Assembly (NCBI RefSeq): GCF_900215725.1
Contig: NZ_LT962469.1
Span: forward strand, 233,675 to 297,674
DNA from: Ezakiella peruensis
Lineage (GTDB): Bacteria; Bacillota; Clostridia; Tissierellales; Peptoniphilaceae
Length of the DNA: 64,000 bases
Direction: 5' to 3'
Shown here: in pieces, positions 59,369 to 64,000 of the stretch
Numbering within the stretch: the stretch's first letter is position 1
How the letters are laid out: each line of letters starts with the position of its first letter
Made by a program: the position numbers and the translations under genes
The notes under the pieces: model-generated
What the model was told of the DNA's origin: nothing
Seen by the model: the letters and a program-made list of their open reading frames with translations, nothing else
Databases searched by the model: none

Positions 59369-60583
59369 ATGGATTTACAAAAACAAGTTGTTGAACGTTT
59401 AATCAAGTATGCAAAGATTTACACAACATCAGACGAGGCTAGCGAAACTGTCCCAAGTACCAAGAGGCAATTTGATTTGGCCAATGTTTTGGTCGAAGAG
59501 CTGAAGGCTTTTGGCCTGGAGGGAAGGGTTGATGATAAATGCTATGTATATTCAAAACTTCCAAAGAATACTGATGGCCTGCCAGCTATTGGTTTGATTT
59601 CACACATGGACACAGCTCCAGATATGACTGGAGAAAATGTTAATCCGCGTATAATAGAAAATTATGATGGAGGGGACATCAAGCTTGACAAGGATGGCAA
59701 ATTTATTTTGTCTCCAAAGGATTTCCCAGAACTCGCCGATAAAAAAGGCAAGACTCTGATTGTAACCGACGGGACAACCTTGCTTGGCTGCGATGACAAG
59801 GGCGGTATTGCGGAAATTATGACCGCCATTGAATACTTGATAGCAAATCCAGATATCAAGCACGGGGATATTTTGATTGGCTTTACTCCTGATGAGGAAA
59901 TTGGCAGGGGAGCCGACTGCTTTGATGTTAAAAACTTCGGTGCAGATTTTGCCTTTACAATTGACGGCGGAGCTATTGGCGAGCTCGAATACGAAAACTT
60001 TAACGCAGCTACTGCCATTGTAAAAATCCAAGGTAGAAATGTTCACCCAGGTTCTGCCAAGGGTAAGATGAAAAACTCCTTGATTATTGCCATGGAATTA
60101 TTTAACATGCTGCCTACTTTTGATAGACCAGAATTTACTGAAAACAGAGAAGGTTTTATCCACTTAAACGATTTGAGCGGAAATGTGGATGAGACTCAAA
60201 TGGTCTTTATAATTCGCGACCACGACCGTGATAAATTTGAAGCAAAAAAAGCTATGATGCAAAAGGTTTGCGATTTTATCTGTGACAAGTACGCAATTGA
60301 AATCGACCTTGATATGACAGATAGCTATTACAATATGAGAGAAAAAATCGAAGAGGATATGACCCCAGTTGACATGGCTATAAAGGCCATGGAAGAAGCT
60401 GGAGTTGAACCAAAGATCGAACCTATCAGAGGTGGCACAGACGGGGCCAGACTTTCATACATGGGTCTGCCTTGCCCAAATATTTTCACCGGTGGCTACA
60501 ACTACCACGGTAGGTTTGAATACGCTGTTGCAGAAGAAATGGCAAAGGCTGTTGAGGTGATTTTAAAAATTGTTGGCAAGTAA
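59369..60583 (+). CDS. pepT: Peptidase T (tripeptide aminopeptidase)
   Basis: A 404-residue M20B metallopeptidase that frees the N-terminal residue of tripeptides in the cytoplasm. Metal ligands and active-site residues: GLISHMDTAPD (His79, Asp81), LLGCDDKGGIAEI, TPDEEIGRGAD, FTIDGG and the C-terminal GYNYHGRFEYA. Length is normal for PepT (about 405-410). A ribosome binding site (AGGAGG) precedes ATG 59369. It overlaps by 14 bp the peptide-binding lipoprotein gene, a sensible pairing of peptide capture and breakdown. Confidence 0.95.
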   Translation: MDLQKQVVERLIKYAKIYTTSDEASETVPSTKRQFDLANVLVEELKAFGLEGRVDDKCYVYSKLPKNTDGLPAIGLISHMDTAPDMTGENVNPRIIENYDGGDIKLDKDGKFILSPKDFPELADKKGKTLIVTDGTTLLGCDDKGGIAEIMTAIEYLIANPDIKHGDILIGFTPDEEIGRGADCFDVKNFGADFAFTIDGGAIGELEYENFNAATAIVKIQGRNVHPGSAKGKMKNSLIIAMELFNMLPTFDRPEFTENREGFIHLNDLSGNVDETQMVFIIRDHDRDKFEAKKAMMQKVCDFICDKYAIEIDLDMTDSYYNMREKIEEDMTPVDMAIKAMEEAGVEPKIEPIRGGTDGARLSYMGLPCPNIFTGGYNYHGRFEYAVAEEMAKAVEVILKIVGK

Positions 60584-62153
60584 AAAAATACTTCTTATAA
60601 TCCTTAGCCTGTGCTTGTTGGCAACTGCGTGCTCGCCAAAGCCAGAACCAGTGGCTACTAATCCACACCAAGAGGACAGGGAAATAAATATTGAAGTCAT
60701 GGAGACTGAAGCAATAGACAAAGACCTCTTGCAAGTCTTGACCAATGGCATAGATGGAGTTTTTAATCCACTTTTTGCAATGACCGAAGGAGACAAGACC
60801 ATAAGTCATTTGATGTTCTTGCCCTTTATCGGCATGAAGGCAAATATGGAAGTAGATCCACAAAACGGCCTGGTATCTTCAATGACCAGAGAGGGTTACA
60901 GTTTGAGTTTTACTATCAGCGATGACGCAAGATGGTGGGACGGCAATCCTGTAACTGCAAATGATATTTATTTTTCGCTTAGGGTCATCCTTCACCCAGA
61001 ATACTCGGGAGAAAAAAGAAGGGGAGAGCTCCTTTATATTGACGGGGCCAGGGACTACAATAGTGGTCTGGTCAGCGGTATAAAGGGCGTAGAAGTTATC
61101 GATGAAAAGCATTTAAAAATAAATTTTGATAATTTTCAAGATTCTTTTTATTACGCCTTGGACTTCAGACCAATTCCCATCCACTACTATCAAGGGGCGA
61201 GGATGAACGATGTTAGAAGGCTCAACTCGAAACCCTTGGGCAATGGACCCTATAAGCTCGCAGACTGGGAGAAAAACAATTTTGCAAACCTTGAGCGAAA
61301 TGATGACTTCAAATACCCAACCAATATAAAACAAGTTTCCCTGAGAGAATTTTCAGAAGAAAATATAGTTCTAAATATGCTTAGGGGTCATATAGATGCG
61401 GCCAATATTTACAATGATTTGGAGGCCCTGAACCAAAGCCAAATTCAAAAGAATTTTGAAAAAAATTCCGCTACAGAAAATGAGGTTATCCTCCTTAGGA
61501 TTTCCAATTACAATGGCATGGAAGATGAAGCCAGGCGGGAACAGATCATTGATATATTAAAAGATTATAGGCCGGGGACGGGAATTAAGTTTTCCAATTC
61601 TTTAATAAGTCATACCAACAAGGCTTTTTTTGACATGGATTATGAGGACAAGGAATTGGAGAAAAATTCTAAATCCATTCCACTAAACCTGGTTTACGAG
61701 GACAATCCTTATATCAGAAATATTGCCCAAGACTTAAAAGACTTATTGTCAGATAACGGTTACATCGTAACTTTAAATGGGACTTCTCCATATGACCTTA
61801 TAAGTACATCTAGAAAGCTCATAAATTCAGGCAGGAGTGTTTTAGTCTTAAATTCCTTTAAGCACGGTTATATGCCGGATTTTTCCCGCGAGTTTTCAAG
61901 TACGGGCGATGGCAAATATCTCTTCCACGATTTGGATTTTGACGAGGAGATATTTGCGTTATTGGTGGATAAAAGATCTGATCTCAAAGATGCTTACAAG
62001 CTCTTGTGCACGGAAATAAAAAATAATAATATTGCCATTGGTTTTGGAAATCCAATCACAAAGACTTACACCAGAAAGGCTTTAAGAGGATTTTTGAACA
62101 CAGAATTTACAGACTGGTTTGACCTGGCGGTTTGGGATATGTCCTGGGAATAA
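60570..62153 (+). CDS. Peptide-binding lipoprotein of an ABC importer (SBP family 5)
   Basis: 527 residues from TTG 60570 (or TTG 60573); GAGGTG lies about 11 nt upstream inside pepT. Signal peptide with lipobox LLATAC (Cys21). The body matches OppA/DppA-type family 5 proteins: NGIDGVFNPLFAMTEGDKTI, LSFTISDDARWWDGNPVTANDIYFSL, and RPIPIHYY...LNSKPLGNGPYKLADWEKN. It would capture peptides outside. No permease or ATPase genes adjoin it, so it must work with a transporter encoded elsewhere or be an orphan binder. Confidence 0.88.
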   Translation: MLASKKILLIILSLCLLATACSPKPEPVATNPHQEDREINIEVMETEAIDKDLLQVLTNGIDGVFNPLFAMTEGDKTISHLMFLPFIGMKANMEVDPQNGLVSSMTREGYSLSFTISDDARWWDGNPVTANDIYFSLRVILHPEYSGEKRRGELLYIDGARDYNSGLVSGIKGVEVIDEKHLKINFDNFQDSFYYALDFRPIPIHYYQGARMNDVRRLNSKPLGNGPYKLADWEKNNFANLERNDDFKYPTNIKQVSLREFSEENIVLNMLRGHIDAANIYNDLEALNQSQIQKNFEKNSATENEVILLRISNYNGMEDEARREQIIDILKDYRPGTGIKFSNSLISHTNKAFFDMDYEDKELEKNSKSIPLNLVYEDNPYIRNIAQDLKDLLSDNGYIVTLNGTSPYDLISTSRKLINSGRSVLVLNSFKHGYMPDFSREFSSTGDGKYLFHDLDFDEEIFALLVDKRSDLKDAYKLLCTEIKNNNIAIGFGNPITKTYTRKALRGFLNTEFTDWFDLAVWDMSWE

Positions 62154-62154
62154 T

Positions 62155-62183
62155 TTGGACATATTAAATCCATATGCTATAAT
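62155..62183 (+). promoter_or_regulatory. Promoter of arcA
   Basis: TTGGAC at 62155-62160 and TATAAT at 62178-62183, 17-bp spacer, TGC before the -10. It begins 2 bp after the preceding stop. No ArgR box is obvious. Confidence 0.75.
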
Positions 62184-62212
62184 AAAAATATAAATTAAAA
62201 CAGGAGGAAGAA

Positions 62213-63412
62213 ATGATTAGAGTTTTTTCAGAAACAAAGCCTCTGGAAGAGGTAATTTTGCACAGACCTGGCAAAGAGCTTTTGAATTTGATGCCAGATA
62301 TGCTAGAAGAACTTTTGTTTGACGAAATTCCTTATTTGGATAAGGCCATCGAAGAGCATGATGCTTTTGCAGAAATTTTTAGGAACAATGGGGTAAAGGT
62401 CCTTTACCTTGAAGATTTAGCTGCCGAAGCTATCAAGGCTGGCGATGTTAAGGAAGACTTCATAGATGAATTTATAAAAGAAGCCCATGTCTTTAGGGAT
62501 GACGAAGTAAAATATCTAAAGGACTTTTTAAAGGAATTAGATGAAAATGAATTGGTCATAAAGACTATGGAAGGGATTAGACGCGAAGATATGCCAAAGG
62601 CAAACGGCGGCAGGCTAACAGATTTTGTGGCTAGAGATGATTACTTCTTGACCAAGCCAATGCCAAACCTATACTTTACACGCGACCCATTTTCATTGAT
62701 GGGAACAACAGTTTCCTTAAATAAAATGTGGAGCGATATTAGAAATCGTGAAACTATTTACGGCAAATATATATTTAAACACCATCCTGATTTTTTGGGC
62801 ACTGAATTTGTTTATTATAGAGATGAAAAATTTTCTATCGAAGGTGGAGACGAACTAATTCTAAATGAAGATACAATTGCAATTGGCATTTCACAAAGGA
62901 CAGACGCCAAGGCCGTTGAAATAATTGCCGAAAATATTTTGAAAAAAGGCGAATTTAAAAATGTACTCGCTTTTGTAATTCCGAAGAAGAGGGCTTTTAT
63001 GCACTTGGATACAGTTTTCACCATGATCGATGAAGATGTATTTACGGTCCACCCAGAAATCGAAGGGCCACTTGAAGTCTACAGGATGACTTTGGATGGG
63101 TCAAATGTTGTCGTGGATAGAATCGAAGGCAACTTGGAAGCAATTTTATCCAAGGCCCTTCACAAAGATCACATCAAGGTCATTAGATGTGCAGGCGGTA
63201 ATCCAATTGACGCTTCACGCGAACAATGGTCAGACGGTTCAAACACCCTTGCCATTAAACCAGGCGAAGTAATCGTTTACGATAGAAACACCGTTACCAA
63301 CGAAGTCCTCGACAACGAGGGCATCAAACTCCACGTTATGGTCTCAGGTGAACTAAGTCGTGGACGTGGGGGCCCAAGATGTATGAGCATGCCTGTAAAG
63401 AGAAGCTTATAA
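62213..63412 (+). CDS. arcA: Arginine deiminase
   Basis: 399 residues. Begins VFSETKPLEEVILHRPGKEL; the substrate site has NLYFTRDPFSLMGTTV; later EGGDELILNEDTIAIGISQR, HLDTVFTMID (catalytic His) and the catalytic Cys390 in GRGGPRCMSMPV. It converts arginine to citrulline and ammonia, the first step of the ATP-yielding ADI pathway. The partner genes arcB, arcC and arcD are not adjacent: a terminator follows at once. ATG 62213 is behind AGGAGG. Confidence 0.97.
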   Translation: MIRVFSETKPLEEVILHRPGKELLNLMPDMLEELLFDEIPYLDKAIEEHDAFAEIFRNNGVKVLYLEDLAAEAIKAGDVKEDFIDEFIKEAHVFRDDEVKYLKDFLKELDENELVIKTMEGIRREDMPKANGGRLTDFVARDDYFLTKPMPNLYFTRDPFSLMGTTVSLNKMWSDIRNRETIYGKYIFKHHPDFLGTEFVYYRDEKFSIEGGDELILNEDTIAIGISQRTDAKAVEIIAENILKKGEFKNVLAFVIPKKRAFMHLDTVFTMIDEDVFTVHPEIEGPLEVYRMTLDGSNVVVDRIEGNLEAILSKALHKDHIKVIRCAGGNPIDASREQWSDGSNTLAIKPGEVIVYDRNTVTNEVLDNEGIKLHVMVSGELSRGRGGPRCMSMPVKRSL

Positions 63413-63433
63413 TTTTTTAAATATAAATCTAAG

Positions 63434-63464
63434 TCAGCTAGTTTTTAAACTGGCTGATTTTTTT
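63434..63464 (+). terminator. Terminator after arcA
   Basis: TCAGCTAGTTT / AAACTGGCTGA stem (one G-T pair), followed by TTTTTTT. Confidence 0.85.
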
Positions 63465-63571
63465 ATTTGAAAAATGCTTTTTAAAATAAATTTATTTTGA
63501 AAATAAAAACAGAACGGATCCTAGGTTATTAATTTTACTAATAGCAAAAGCTTTGTTATAGATAATTTTTA

Positions 63572-63601
63572 TTGGAATTGGCAAAATTTATGATATATAA
63601 T
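63572..63601 (+). promoter_or_regulatory. Probable promoter of the DUF4418 gene
   Basis: TTGGAA at 63572-63577, 18 bp, TATAAT at 63596-63601. Confidence 0.6.
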
Positions 63602-63621
63602 TAGCTGTGGAAGTTTATTAA

Positions 63622-63656
63622 TCAAGGCTGCCTGACAATTTACTTAGGCCGCCTAA
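63622..63656 (+). promoter_or_regulatory. Two palindromic operator-like sites
   Basis: TTAGGC-C-GCCTAA (63644-63656) is a perfect 13-bp palindrome. TCAAGGC-T-GCCTGA (63622-63635) is a related imperfect one, 22 bp upstream start to start. They lie just downstream of the promoter, as a repressor site would. Confidence 0.5.
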
Positions 63657-63672
63657 AACATAGGAGGAAGAA

Positions 63673-64000
63673 ATGAATAGGGATAGAATATTCGGAATTT
63701 TATTTATTATCTTGGGTTTGTTAATAATGTTAACACCAGGAAGCATAGCTCCAGTCTGCCCAGCTATGGCTGATGGCAAATTTATGAAATGCCATTGGAT
63801 GGGCCAAGCGGTCAAGGGTGCAAGCGGAGTGATGACAGTACTAGGAATTATTTATGCGGCTACCTGCTGCAAAAAGCAAGTTTTCTTTACCCTTTCTATA
63901 GCAAATGTCTTGCTAGGAATCTACACAATTTTACTGCCAGCAAAATTAATTGGAGGATGCATGAATCCAGAAATGGCTTGCAGGGCAAAGACCATGCCTG
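63673..64000 (+). CDS. DUF4418 membrane protein (3' end beyond the window)
   Basis: 109 codons are visible from ATG 63673 (AGGAGG upstream) to the window edge, still open. The front (MNRDRIFGILFIILGLLIML) is a membrane span, followed by PVCPAMADGKFMKCHWMGQA, two more spans and GGCMNPEMACRAKTMP. Conserved cysteines in a KCHWMGQA-type motif and the four-span layout match DUF4418. In related bacteria these genes often precede MacB/FtsX-type ABC transporter genes. Two palindromes in the leader suggest regulation. Confidence 0.75.
   Translation, partial: MNRDRIFGILFIILGLLIMLTPGSIAPVCPAMADGKFMKCHWMGQAVKGASGVMTVLGIIYAATCCKKQVFFTLSIANVLLGIYTILLPAKLIGGCMNPEMACRAKTMP

Overview
The window looks like chromosomal DNA of a low-GC, anaerobic, amino-acid and peptide fermenting Firmicute, most likely of the Peptoniphilaceae/Tissierellia group. 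The reasons are dense AT-rich genes with short overlaps, strong AGGAGG ribosome binding sites and sigma-A promoters (often extended -10), double-cubane-cluster (2-hydroxyacyl-CoA dehydratase family) reductases with an activase, arginine deiminase, peptidase T, a YdjY-type lipoprotein and an SLH surface protein. The family placement is inferred from gene content and has not been tested by a search.

Region 1 (1-17.9 kb) is a housekeeping block on the + strand: rqcP-divIC-asnS-leuS-(YcxB-like)-glmU-prs-pth-mfd-PPIase lipoprotein, then rplY/ctc, a SpoVB/MurJ-like flippase with a MazG-type methylase, HU, gpmA, a corrinoid adenosyltransferase and an EamA exporter. At 18.0-18.9 kb lies a tRNA cluster (Gly, His, Lys, Leu) with a decayed tRNA-Lys and a decayed repeat of the tRNA-Leu 3' end. 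Region 2 (19-36.3 kb) carries an ABC-2 exporter, ychF, a polysaccharide deacetylase lipoprotein, recD2-comFC-apbE, murJ, a C39-like peptidase, a lone RsbW-like protein behind a sigma-B-like promoter, typA, cls, a TRIC/UPF0126 protein and tRNA-Pro.

Region 3 (36.3-46.3 kb) is accessory DNA starting exactly at tRNA-Pro. It has tandem repeats next to the tRNA, a run of very small genes that resemble an orphan immunity-gene array (DUF1871-like, CPCC-like zinc ribbon, three Sm-like barrel-type proteins and unknowns), a Phd-type antitoxin with no toxin, and the wreck of a cobalamin-dependent methionine synthase locus. It then carries an intact operon of a short Hsp70, a J-like/TPR/membrane protein without the HPD motif and with exact Q-rich repeats, and a TPR plus double CbbX/SpoVK-type AAA+ protein, followed by a DUF1294 membrane protein. 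That operon is the best candidate for an undescribed system: a dedicated chaperone/unfoldase machine anchored at the membrane. A 24-bp minisatellite closes the region.

Region 4 (46.3-51.8 kb) holds two divergent double-cubane-protein loci. One is activase, a short dehydratase-like protein, a double-cubane reductase and a DUF3343 Se/S-carrier-like protein (- strand); the other is a second double-cubane reductase and a SelD-type flavoprotein (+ strand). Region 5 (51.9-64 kb) has small membrane proteins and lipoproteins, tRNA-Thr, an ImmA/XRE pair, a repeat-rich SLH surface protein, tRNA-Lys(CTT), pepT, a peptide-binding lipoprotein, arcA and the start of a DUF4418 membrane protein. All functions are read from motifs, length and context.
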